Shown: positions 35,902 through 46,037 of the stretch, piece after piece | Numbering within the stretch: position 1 is the stretch's first letter | Layout of the letters: each line of letters opens with the position of its first letter | Source: Viola odorata | Taxonomy: Eukaryota > Streptophyta > Magnoliopsida > Malpighiales > Violaceae | Length of the DNA stretch: 64,000 nt | Direction of reading: 5' to 3' | NCBI GenBank assembly: GCA_963691705.1 | Contig: OY829542.1 | Coordinates: 33,280,579-33,344,578, forward strand | The notes under the pieces: generated by a model | What the model was told of the DNA's origin: nothing | What the model saw: the letters and a program-made list of their open reading frames with translations, nothing else | Databases searched by the model: none | Position numbers and translations under genes: made by a program

Positions 35902-36370
35902 CTTCTTATGGACTGTTATCTTAATGGGTGCCTGGGTAGTAGAGTTTGGGATTTGGAGGTTGTTGGTTGCGCGTGACAACACCCAGCAGGGCCGGGCCAC
36001 GCCACGCCACACACGTACCAAGCTACCAACCATTCCAGTTTTGGAGAATTGGATTTGGATGTTACTTGTTATTGTTTTAATAACTATTTTTGTCGCATGT
36101 CCGCAAAGTAAGCCGGTAGGTTAGTCACGTGCTCACACTTTCTTTGATTTTCATTTTATTTATTTATTTTCATTTTAGTTTTAATTTTAATTTTAAGTTA
36201 AAGAAAAGAAAAGAAAAGTTCAGTTCTAGGCTTTGTCATTCTTAAAAAAAAAGAGTTTATTACCCACCGGCAAGTAGCACTATGATTCGTAGACTAGTAT
36301 AAAAATGGGGTTGGGAAATATATCTCTCTGGTTTTAGCATATACAGTAATAAAAAGAAAAGTAGGAGAAG
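35902..36370 (+). promoter_or_regulatory. Upstream region of the GST gene with MYB-type site, G-box and TATA box
   Basis: ACCAACC (36025-36031) is the AC-II type MYB recognition word. CACGTG (36126-36131) is a palindromic G-box for bHLH or bZIP factors. TATAAAAA (36298-36305) lies 66-73 bp upstream of the ATG at 36371, a suitable promoter spacing. All three are visible in sequence; regulation by MYB and bHLH proteins is inferred from the gene family. The hAT-type element ends at 35901, so native promoter sequence upstream is short. Confidence 0.55.
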
Positions 36371-36660
36371 ATGGTGATTAAGGTATACGGGCCACTTAAG
36401 GGTGCTTGCCCGCAGAGGGTATTGGCTTGCCTCCTCGAGAAGGAAGTCGAATTTGAGGTGCTTCATGTTGACCTCCATTGTGGACACCACAAACGCCCCA
36501 ACTTCCTCACCAAACAGGTATACCTACACTACACACTTTATTATTTATTTATATTTCTCTATATATATTTAACCTTCTTCTACCAATATAGTTTTTTCAC
36601 ATTTCTCCCAGCCGTTTGGCCAAGTTCCAGTCGTAGAAGACGGCGATTTCAAGCTATTTG
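36371..36660 (+). CDS. Phi-class glutathione S-transferase, exons 1 and 2 (3' part not in window)
   Basis: Exon 1 (36371-36517, 147 nt) encodes 49 residues starting MVIKVYGPLKGACPQRVLAC and ends CAAACAG before intron donor GTATAC. Exon 2 (36612-36660, 49 nt) follows acceptor TCTCCCAG, encodes PFGQVPVVEDGDFKLF and ends in a split codon before GTAACA. The 147- and 49-nt sizes and intron phases are those of plant phi-class GSTs. PFGQVPVVEDGD is the glutathione-binding part of the thioredoxin-like domain. ACPQRV has Cys where most phi GSTs have the catalytic Ser; the anthocyanin-transport GSTs (AN9/TT19 type) share that motif. The large third exon, with the helical substrate domain, is not found up to 64000, so the gene is either truncated or carries a huge second intron. 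Confidence 0.85.
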
Positions 36661-36983
36661 GTAACACCTTCTTCGCTCCTTTATTTCCCATTTCCTAGCA
36701 CCCCATGCTGAATCTATTATATCAAAATCATTAGAAATAGTAATTACTAATTATATAAGATTTATTTGGAACAAATTTACAAACATCTCATAAAATATGA
36801 GATTCTATAATTGAAGGGTTGATATTGGAAATCTTTTACAAACATGGGCCCAAATTAATCATTTAAGAGCTTTATTGAGAGTTTTTTTACGAATACGGAG
36901 ATCAAACTAAATTAATCATTTAGGGGTTTAATTGAAAAAAAATAAAAACAAGAACTAAATTATTCAACAAATAATTATTTTAA
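36661..36983. other. Start of the putative GST intron 2
   Basis: Follows the donor GTAACA. AT-rich, no third-exon similarity in any frame. The last 9 bases (36975-36983, TTATTTTAA) are the left target duplication of the adjacent foldback element. Confidence 0.5.
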
Positions 36984-37690
36984 GGGTAATTAACACCAAC
37001 ACCCCATGAACTACATATCATTGTCTAGCAAATAGGTCATTCAATAATTTTTTATTAGATTCAACTCTTAACTATTTTTTCATTACAAAAAGGTTCCTCT
37101 GTTAAGTTTTCTATCCAAAATTTTAACGATTTTGCTTTGACTTTTTTTCTTCTCTTTTAATTTATAAAAATAAAAAAATAAGAAAATAAATTTTTTAAAT
37201 GAAAAAAGTCAAAAAAAAAAACAAAAAAAATCCAGATTTAAATTTAAAAGTGATAAATATTTTAAAAAGTTATAAAAAATATTCAAAAAATATGAAATTA
37301 ATAGAGATGCTTTCTTTTTTTATTTTTTTCAACAGAATTTGTTTCTTTTATAATTTTTTAGAAAATTGTATAAATATATTTTTTATTTTATGGATTTATT
37401 TTTTTTCTTTTCAATTTTTATTTAAAAAACATAATAAATTAATTTTTAGAAAAATAGTTATGTTTATATGTACTTAAAGTAAAAAAAAAAAATTTAATTT
37501 TTTTTTGGAGTGTAGTTATTTTGGGAATTAAAAAAAATCGTCAAAGCAAATATTTTAGGGTTTTGGATGGAAAAATTAATAGAGGGGTCTGTTTATAATG
37601 AAAAAATAATTAGAGGAGATGAATCGAACAAAATATTGTTAAATGGCGTATTTATCGGATGATGATATTGAGAGCTGGCGCTGATTACCC
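36984..37690. mobile_element. Mutator-type foldback MITE (707 bp)
   Basis: The left end starts GGGTAATTAACACCAAC; the complement of the right end starts GGGTAATCAGCGCCAGC. Similarity of the arms continues inward for about 170 bp (shared ATTTTTTCATTA, CTATCCAAAA and TTTGCTTTGAC words). Flanks TTATTTTAA (36975-36983) and TTGTTTTAA (37691-37699) form a 9-bp duplication with one change, the size typical of Mutator-like elements. The interior is AT-rich and non-coding. Confidence 0.8.
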
Positions 37691-38194
37691 TTGTTTTAAA
37701 GTAAGAAAGAAGAAGATAATAAATAAATGTAGTGGAACTCATTTCTACATTAATGAGTATTTGGCTTTATAAGCATGAACAATAATATATAGTATTTTTA
37801 TACTTTTACAAATTATATAATGAATGGTGCGAGAGGTAATTACATTTTTATTTTTATTTTTTCTTTACATACAAACATGTCAGCTTTTAGTTTTTATCTA
37901 AAGAAATATATACACTTAACAAATACTCTCTCCATTTTTTTTTAATTGTCATTTTTCCTATTGAATGTTACTATATACTTTATTTGACTTTTTAGTATTT
38001 ACTTTACTGAATGTTAGGCAAAAGTTCATTTAATAGGCAATAAAGGAGTAAAAAATAAACATCAATCATCTAACTATCACATTAATTATACTAAAATGTT
38101 AAAATTATTATTAATAGTAAGAAATGATTCTGTTACGATCGGATCACTAATGTTTTATACTGTCGCAAAAGTAAATGTCTTACGTGTAGTCTTA
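37691..38194. other. AT-rich spacer with a possible degenerate Stowaway copy
   Basis: No gene is seen. TACTCTCTCCATT at about 37923 and AAAGGAGTAAAA at about 38044-38055 look like decayed Stowaway ends, but the match is too weak to be sure. Confidence 0.35.
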
Positions 38195-38517
38195 AGCCTG
38201 GTTATCAGAACCGGACCGGACCGGCCGGTTCAACCGGACATTTTTACCTTCCCGGTCCGATTCAGCTATCGGACCGGATCTGCCTTTGACCCGGGTCGGA
38301 CCGGTCGACCTGGCCGGTTTTTTTGCGAACCGGCGAACCGACCAGTTTTTTATCAAACCGACTGGTTTGATGACGTGTCAAAACAACGCCGTTTTGACAA
38401 GGCCCATAGGCCCATATCAGGGCCAAATCAAAACGGCGCCGTTTTGATGTGGACCAAAACGACGTCGTTTTTGGACTTTTTCAATTTTAATAATATTTTT
38501 TGATATATTATAAAATG
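38195..38517. repeat. GC-rich CCGGTT-type repeat with palindromes, truncated by the LTR at 38518
   Basis: Dense ACCGGACCGG, GGCCGGTTCAACCGG and GAACCGGCGAACCG words, then three palindromic sites including CAAAACGGCGCCGTTTTG near 38430 and AAAACGACGTCGTTTT near 38457. The composition contrasts with the flanking AT-rich DNA. Similar ACCGGTT words occur in the hAT-type element at 35361, so it may be one end of a related DNA transposon cut by the large LTR element. Family unassigned. Confidence 0.5.
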
Positions 38518-41500
38518 TGTTGGTACCCGAATTTTGACGCCATTTTTAATTAATTTTTGCATTTCTGTTGTTTCGTTAATTTACTGGCATTTTCAGTTGA
38601 TTTACTGTCGCTAGCAATTTTAAGTGTTTCATCGCATTTTAGCGTCATCGTTAGCATCGTCAGCTTTCGAAATCGCATTTTTAATTTTTCGTCATGTATT
38701 TTCATTATTATTATCATTATTATTTTTAGCCTTAAAAATCACATTTTTAACTATCCGGTAGTCGTTTGCTAGTTTTTTCTTCGTTTTAGGTCATCTCATG
38801 AATTTTAAGATTTTTAATATTTTAGCGCATTTTATTAGTATTTTTATTATTTTATTATTATTTTCATTCGAGCTTTGATTGGACCCGAGTAAGTCCGCTC
38901 GGACAATAGCTCGACTTTAAAATGTTTTCCATCAACTAGTTGCTAGCTTTTTTTCCGCTCGCAACGATCTACATCGTTTTGTGTAATTTTCGGCGTAACG
39001 TCTTTATTTTTCCGTTCAAACGTTTCACATTTTTGAACGCGAAAATAAACACGTTAAACGAGAAATTCTCGTCATTCGCTGTAGATGGTTAAACCCGTCG
39101 CATTTTTCTCTACGCGACGATACCTGCGGCTCGAAAAGTCAGAACGTTTGTTCGCAGGAACCGGCTCGAGGCCATTTAAATCAGATGAAAGGCCATTTAA
39201 TCATGGCCATTGATTTGGTCAACCAAGGAAAGTCAACCAGATCAATGGCCCTTGAATTATCTAGCATGGTGCACATGCACAGTGCACGCACGAGCAAGAC
39301 AGTAAAGTCCTCGCCCGAGCCACCTGCTCCCATCGCGTCCTAGCCAGCCCATCGCTTCCTGTCCCTCCACCATCATCACAGCTAGCACCCTAGCTCCGCC
39401 ACCTCGACGTCCGGCCAAGCCACGCGCAACGCTTGTCCTTCACCCCACGCGATCCTTCGGCTATAAATACAAGCCTCCCAAGCTCGTTCAAACGGCACCA
39501 ATTCAGCAAGAAAACTTGCTCTCTCTCCCCTCTTGATCAGTTTGCTCATATTGAGCGACAATCACCCAGTTTAAAAGCTTGAGAGTAAGCTTTCTCTCTC
39601 TAAGCGTTTTCGTTCATTTATGCATGTTTTCTTTTTAATTTCGTTTGGCTTGATTTCAAGCAAATAAATTGATTGTTTTTGTGCTATTAATTCACATACA
39701 TGATGTAGATTAAATACACACTTTCAATTTTGAAAATCGTTAGCTAGATTGTGCGAATTAACTAGTTTTCGATAATTAATGGTTTTGTCGTTTTTTTGAA
39801 ATTAAATTTTGTACGAGTCAAACTAAAAATCAGGGTTTGTACGGTCGGGAAGTCGTCGAAGAGACGAACATTTCGGTACGAACGATTTTCAAATCGGCCA
39901 TCTGTGGCCGGAGCTTTGCCGCCGGCAGTACGCCGGCGACCAAGAAAGGTGACGATGAACAGTGCCAGGCCAAACGGCAGGGTTCACGCGGGAATGGGCC
40001 AAGGTTCACGCGGGAATGGGCTTGGCCCATTCCCATTTAAATTTTTATGGGCCAGGCACTATTCCTGGCCCATTTTCATGTCTTTTCATTTTTTTCAAGT
40101 GGGCCCAGCCCAATTTCAATTCTTTCCGAAACCTAGGATCACGCTTTTTCGTAAAATAATTCGTATGCTTCGTATGATTATTTTTCGTACTATCAACTGT
40201 TTAATTTTTTGTACCTATCAACTGTTTAAATTATTCGCACTTTACTTTTCCACACCTTAATTTTCCGCAATTTACTTTCGGCAATTTAAATTTAATACCA
40301 GCTACATGGTCGGTCGCAAAAATCAACTGTTTAATTTTCCGCACTTTAATTGTCCGCAATTTACTTTCGGCAATTTAAATTCAATACCGCCTACATGGTC
40401 GGTCGCAATATCAATTGTTTTATTTTCTGCAATAGCAAGTGCTTTAATTTTTCGCAAACTGCTGGAAATTCTTCCGCAATATCAACTGTTTTATTTTTTG
40501 CAATATCAACTGTCTATTTTTCTGCAAATATCAATTGTTTTATTTTCTGCAAATATCAACTGTTTTAATTTTTCGCAAATCTTTCCGCAAATATCCAACT
40601 GTTTATTTTCTGCAAATCATCAAACTGTTTTAAATCCCCTGTGAATCGTCAACTACATTCAATTTTTCTGCAAATCATGTCTGCATTTAATTCTCGAATG
40701 CGTCAAATAAATCATTTTTCGCACGCAATCATATCATCATTTAAATTCTCGTATGCTTAAAATCAATCATTTTTCGCATGCAATCAACCCAGCATCTAAA
40801 TTCTCGTATTCGTAAAATCAATCATTTTTCGCATGCAATCAACATAGCATTTAAATTCTCGTATGCTTAAAATCAATCATTTTTCGCATGCAATCGACCC
40901 AACATCTAAATTCTCGTATGCGTAAAATCAATCATTTTTCGCATGCAATCAACTCAGCATTTAATTTTCGTATGCGTGAAATCCATCATTTCTCGCATAC
41001 AATCAACTGTCATTTAAATTTTCGCACTCATAAAATTGCTTATTTATTTCTCAAGCTATCGCTAACACTCTCATTTTGTAGGGTTTAAATTCAAGCTTCG
41101 CTCGAAAGTACGCCTTTCAATTCCTTTTTATTCATTCAACGCTTTTCGCAAATATCAATCGTACGCATGATATATAGAACTGCTAGAATTAAAATCAACC
41201 CATATGAACAACGTGTTTAAAGAGTTGCTTAAAATGCCATGTTCATATGATTTTAAATTCTCGTTTATATTGACTGCATGTACATGGGGCCTTTCGATCC
41301 CACATCAGTTTTCCACTTCAAAAATCTATCATTTAAATTTGTACTCTGTTAGCAACCCATGTTAGGAGCACGTAGTAATTAATTTAATCATGCATGACCT
41401 GATGATGAAAAAGAGGGCGCTCATTCAGTCTTACGGAAATTTCAGTCCCATCACGTTGCGGTCAGGAATAATCAATCAATCTTGATAAACGGTAACCCCG

Positions 41501-41916
41501 TCAGATAGATTTTTTTATTATTCCCGATCGGTCACGATCATAGAAAAGACTAAAGTGACGATTCCTCTGAGGCCCCCCTTTTTCAAAACGCATTTTTCAA
41601 ACACCTTTTTAAACACCTCTCTCATCAACCAGTAACCATTTTCGGATGTGACTCGGGTGCCTAACACCTTCTCGAGACCATAATACGACCCCGAACCTTT
41701 GTCTGGGGTCCAGACCCCTTTTTTGTGCCTTTAGTTTTTTTACTTATTATATTTTCTATGCCATGACGATTAAGGTTCCCTAAGCCTAGCAACCAAATTA
41801 GGGTGGCGACTTCATTGCATGCTGCTAGGCGTCCTTTTACACTGAGGATATGAAGGTCTCAAATTTTGTTGCACACTCGCGAATTACTTTTTTCGTAATT
41901 TTCGTGGGGCGCGACA
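38518..41916 (+). repeat. 5' LTR of gag-only element copy 2 (3399 bp)
   Basis: Starts TGTTGGTACCCGAATTTTGA and ends GGGGCGCGACA next to the primer site. The first 120 bp recur at 63881-64000 with two or three changes, which fixes the element boundaries. A TATAAATA box lies at 39462-39469. A degenerate repeat of TTTTTCGCATGCAATCAAC-like units of about 60 bp spans about 40660-41010, and ATCAACTGTTT words repeat at 40190-40640. Confidence 0.92.
39462..39469 (+). promoter_or_regulatory. TATA box in the gag-only element LTR
   Basis: GGCTATAAATACAAGC, matching the position and context of the minus-strand box at 6002-6009 in the related LTR. Confidence 0.6.
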
Positions 41917-41917
41917 G

Positions 41918-41940
41918 TTTGGCGACTTCACTCGGGAGCG
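41918..41940 (+). other. Primer binding site, tRNA-Arg type
   Basis: TTTGGCGACTTCACTCGGGA directly follows the LTR end. The same word is found in the other family member (4520-4541, minus strand). Confidence 0.85.
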
Positions 41941-43393
41941 TAGGGTCGGAGCCGGTTTTATCTTTTTAGAGAGGTGTTTTATTTGTTTATTTATTTGCTT
42001 TGATCAATTGCTGGTCTGTTCATTTATTTGCTTTATCAATTGTCATATACATTTCATAGCGCCCTACACCCAGGGGACAATTACCAAATTAGGAGGGTAG
42101 TAGTGACGCCCTAGGACACATGTCCTGGGTAGTGTTCACCAATCCCAACTCGGATGAACCCCTAAAGCAAGTCGATAGGTTACACGATTTCGCAAGGAAT
42201 CGGGACACTGGACGACACTTTAGGGACCTTTTCATGGTATCATCCGGGGACCGTTCAAGCCAGTGAGAGGTGTCGAAATCAGAGCCCCAACACGTGCATC
42301 ATGATTATACCTGTTTGTCGTAGCTCTATTTGTCTTGTTGGCATATTGACGTGATTTTTTTTTTGTTATACGAACTGCAAATTTCTCACACGTGCAGGTT
42401 ACTTTGCATTTTAAAATTTTATTTTTGTCCCACAGGACCCGTTTTTGCTCATTCGATATGTCGGCACTTACACTACTTTCACTTGATATTTTCGGGGAAC
42501 GAAGTTTCAACGATCAGGCACTGCAGAGCCAGATTGCAGCTTTAGAGGCCGAGATAGAAATACAGAGAGTGGAGATGGCTTCAAGGGAATACCTTTGGCA
42601 GGAGCAAGAGAATTCCGACTCTTGGGGTTGACACCTTCACCTAAGGACTTGGACCTCGGCAAACCTTTTCTCTTCATGTAGTTAGGACCCCTAATTTCAT
42701 GTAGTCTAGCCATTTTTGATGAATTTAGGTAGTTGGCTAGTTTACTACATCTTGTAAACACTTTTAATAAAGTCATATGTTTTTCGGATATTTATTAAAT
42801 CGCCTTCAAACTTTCCATATCCATTGTCCATCCGATACCACTCAAAAGACCATCGCAAAAAGAGAAAATCCCTCCGGGATAAACACAATTGTCTCATCAA
42901 AACTCCAAAAAAATCTACCAAATGCTTAAAACATCTAAGCATTTCTCATTCAGGGCCAGGTCTTCTTTGTTCATCACAAGACTCACAATTTATGGTATAA
43001 GTCATCGTCTCTCCCCTCGGATAGGTTCATCAGGCATCAGGCCCTACATCATTTGCGAGCGTAGTGTAAAAGAGATCTTCCTAGCATGGCGGCATTGGTT
43101 GCCCCTATTGATTTGGGTTTCACAGATAACATCTCAGATTGCTCCATATCGTTGGAATGAATAGAGGCTTCCTTCGCATATCATCCACAACCAGGAGATC
43201 ACGCCTCTCCGACCGCCCTGAAAATATCAAGTGAAAGTGTAGCCGGAGAAGTGAATGAGCAACGTGGAGGCCTCGGGATCGTCCATCACTTGTACTTACT
43301 CTTTTTTCATTTTCTTTTTTCAGGTTCACGATAGCTGCTCGCAAGCGAATTACTCCACCGAGGCCCCCCATAACTAGACTTCAAACGCGAAAA
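41941..43393 (+). other. Untranslated leader of gag-only element copy 2
   Basis: No credible ORF apart from short chance frames. It contains AGGACACATGTCCT near 42112, a small self-complementary site also represented in copy 1. GAAAATGTCG-like and TTTTCAGG words just before gag (for example at 43318) could be splice acceptors, but nothing decides this. Confidence 0.5.
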
Positions 43394-44173
43394 ATGGCCG
43401 AACAAACCAAGACAGAAGAGGCATTGGCTGCTAGAATAAAAGAGTTAGAAGAGCAAGTAAGGGTTACTACAGAAAAGGCCACTCGAGGTGAAAAAGAGCG
43501 AGATGAAGCAACCACTGAGTTCCCACCCGGTTTTGATCCTAGTCAAATGATGGGACCCTTCTCATCTGCCATCGCTGGATCTTCGGGACCCCGATCGTTT
43601 TCGGTTCCTGGGGGTCAATGGAAATGGATTGATCCCGTCTTTGTACCCACCACCCTGAACCCTATAGCCAACACGGGTGAAGGAGTTGATACAGCTCTAC
43701 AGCATTCCTTTGACAACCTTACTTTGGACCCTGGTCAAAATCTGATTCGTCAGGAATCCCGGGGATTTTACCCACCCCAGGGTCATCCCACTCAAGTCGC
43801 GATTCCCAATCCTATGGGAAGTCGGCCTCCTTTTGTCAATCCGACGCAACCACCATTCACGACAGAACCCCCGCCATACCTTGGTCCAAACACTCTCGTC
43901 ACAGAAAGACCGAATATGGATAGAATGAACCTGCTAGAGGAAAGGCTCAGGGTCATCGAAGGAACAGACCCCTTCGACCCTACGGGTCCCGCTGCCATGT
44001 GCATGGTCCCGGGGATTATAATGCCTCCAAAATACAAGATTCCAGATTTTGAGAAGTACACTGGGATCGAGTGCCCAAAAACTCACCTCAAGGCCTATTG
44101 CAACAAAATGGCCGATATGATACACAATGAGCCCATGTTAATCCATCTATTCAGAGAGAGTTTGGCCAAGCAT
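43394..44173 (+). pseudogene. gag of gag-only element copy 2, N-terminal 260 codons
   Basis: Starts MAEQTKTEEALAARIKELEE, a charged coiled-coil-like segment (about residues 1-45). A proline-rich linker follows, then the capsid start with LLEERLRVIEGTDPFDPTG, PPKYKIPDFEKYTGIECPKT and NEPMLIHLFRESLAKH. The open frame is cut at codon 260 by the chromovirus-like insertion at 44174. The frame up to the insertion has no internal stops, and the reading continues in frame at 51845, so gag was open when it was hit. Its partner is the fragment at 51840-52669. Confidence 0.9.
44169..44173. repeat. Left target-site duplication AGCAT
   Basis: AGCAT immediately before the LTR start TGATGCG; repeated at 51840-51844 directly after the 3' LTR end GTATCA. 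Confidence 0.97.
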
Positions 44174-44383
44174 TGATGCGAATCCACGCATCCAACTACC
44201 GTTACCACCAGCTGGTCCAATGACTAGAGCCAGAGCTAGAAAGTTTCAAGACCGTTTGTCATCTCTCATTCACAAGGAGCTGGAATGTGAGAGGACAAGT
44301 GAGGAAGCTGCACTTAGAGAGAAGACACCAAGAGTTGTGAATCTCCTTACATTCACAATGCCCGAAGATGATTCTGCCAGAAA

Positions 44384-44560
44384 CGGCACTTGACCGTTTG
44401 TCACCAAAACGGCCCTTGTCCGATTCGTTCAAAACGGCTCTTGTCCGTTTCGCTTAAATCGGCACTTGACCGTTTCACTCAGCCATTGCCGTTTCACTCA
44501 TCTGTCTCGCGTGCCGATTGCTCAAAACGGCTCCTGCCCGTTTCGCGTGTCCAGAAGCGC
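44384..44560 (+). promoter_or_regulatory. Array of AACGG/CCGTT words in U3 (5' LTR)
   Basis: Units resembling AAACGGCACTTGACCGTTT occur about every 26-40 bp, giving nine AACGG or CCGTT cores in roughly 180 bp, ending about 150 bp upstream of the TATA box. AACGG is the core recognised by MYB3R proteins in mitosis-specific activator elements. The function is inferred. Confidence 0.6.
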
Positions 44561-44705
44561 GCGTTGACTGAAGTTTAAGTTGTTGACTTTAATTATTTTA
44601 GCTTAATTAGTTAATTAGACAGTTTTAATTAGTTAAGTTATCTTCCTATTTTAGAAGTCCTACTTCTATTCCTATTTGGTTTACTATTAGGGTTTGTTTG
44701 TAACC

Positions 44706-44713
44706 TATATAAG
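44706..44713 (+). promoter_or_regulatory. TATA box of chromovirus-like copy 1 LTR
   Basis: CCTATATAAGGAACC; the same box is at 51432-51439 in the 3' LTR and 57115-57122 in copy 2. Confidence 0.75.
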
Positions 44714-45113
44714 GAACCGCTTGGCTACTTTATTAAGTGGGCTGTTATTTGATAAATTGAGTTAATCTCTTCAATCTCCGCCCCTTGTTCAAGTTGGTTG
44801 AACCTTGTTCTTCTTGAGTCCGCAATACTTGAGTCGTATACAAGTAAATCTTGGAATTGCATCCTACTTGTTGTTTATCTTCTTGTTCGGACTTTGGTTG
44901 GCTATTGCTTAGCGTTCAGCAGGTCTTAGTTGTGCAAGTTTATCATTCACAAGGACCCTCTCTTGTTCGGATTTTGGTTGGCTGTTGCTTAGCGTTCAGC
45001 AGGTCTTAATTGTGCAAGTGAGTTCTATCTATTCTATCTATTCCGCAGGAAATCCATCTTTGAACAAAGATCAAAATTGGTGCTACGCATCCTAAGGAAC
45101 CAGGATCGTATCA

Positions 45114-45131
45114 GTTCGTAGCGGAGCTTAA
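45114..45131 (+). other. Primer binding site region of chromovirus-like copy 1
   Basis: GTTCGTAGCGGAGCTTAAGG follows the LTR. Copy 2 has GTTGGTAGCGGAGC, so the family site is TGGTAGCGGAGC with one change here (G to C). It differs from the initiator-Met type TGGTATCAGAGC at two positions. Confidence 0.6.
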
Positions 45132-45146
45132 GGCGTTCAAAGATTG

Positions 45147-46025
45147 GTAAGTATCTTCAATTGTTTCAAGTTTTCTTTGTTGAAATCGGTATTCTCTTTC
45201 TACTCCATTCTAAAACCGATTTCTTTGCTGTGCTTGGTTAGTTACTTGAATACAATTGGTTGTGTTTCGTTCCAGTTTGTTGTGTTGAAATTCGCTAAAT
45301 TACTTGCATTTTCTACCCACAAGGAGGTCACGAAATACAAAAGAAAAATCTGTTCAGTATCAGTTGTCGAATTTGTATTCATATATATAGCAACTGAAGT
45401 CCGATTTTAGTAATTGTGGTTTCGTTGGAAAGCTGAATCTGTTGGGCTTCCGAATCAAAAAGAATCGGTCGATTCGGAGTTCAGAGTAAAAAGTTCTGAT
45501 CAAAACACTGAATTGTGTTTTGCTGTCAAAAAAAAAAAAAAAAAAAAAAAAAAAACAAACAACAGGGAAATTTCCCAAAGAAAAGAAAGGGATTCGATCC
45601 TGCAAATACGAAAATATATAGAAGTATTTGCTCCATAAAAACCAGATTTATCAAGGAATTAAATTGCACTGCGATTGGGTATTACAATCATAACTGAAAT
45701 TGAACTTGTTTGAGTCCTTTCGAGTCAATTTTGAGCTTTCTTTGATTCCTTGAAATTGCCTTCTACTCTACTTGCTATTTGTTTGATTGGTTGTTCTTAC
45801 AATTACTCAAATATCAAGTGTCACCATTCTTTTCAGTGCTAGTTTTCTTTGAGAGTCTTCTTGGAAGCTTTTCTTTGGATTCTTGAGTCTCACTAACTCT
45901 TGAACTTTGCAGGGAATTTTGCGAGATTTTGTGAGATTATTAGAGTGATTAAACACGAGAGTAAACACGTGAGGGAGTGCTAGGTTAGTGCAATTTTATG
46001 TTTTCTTTGGTGTTGTGACTTTCAG
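45147..46025 (+). other. Probable 5' leader intron of chromovirus-like copy 1
   Basis: A strong donor, ATTG/GTAAGTAT, lies at 45147. Acceptors are TTTGCAG/GG ending 45912 and TTTCAG/G ending 46025, 12 bp before the ATG at 46038. Donor and both acceptors are kept in copy 2 (57523; 58292 and 58405). The stretch holds a run of 27 A at 45529-45555 and no ORF. Splicing is inferred. Confidence 0.5.
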
Positions 46026-46037
46026 GAAAGGTAAAAG

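Larger units (their letters stand above)
44174..45113 (+). repeat. 5' LTR of chromovirus-like copy 1 (940 bp)
   Basis: TGATGCGAATCC to GATCGTATCA. The U3 part holds a cluster of AACGG/CCGTT words (44384-44560). A TATATAAG box is at 44706-44713. Two tandem units of about 95 bp (TTCAGCAGGTCTTA repeated) lie at about 44885-45025. Confidence 0.95.

Noticed and set aside
37199..37477. ORF of 92 codons rich in Lys, Asn and Phe
   Set aside because: Lies in the AT-rich centre of the Mutator-type foldback element and reflects base composition.
37923..38055. Second Stowaway element
   Set aside because: Only partial CTCTCTCC/GGAG-like ends and no convincing TA flanks; too decayed to call.
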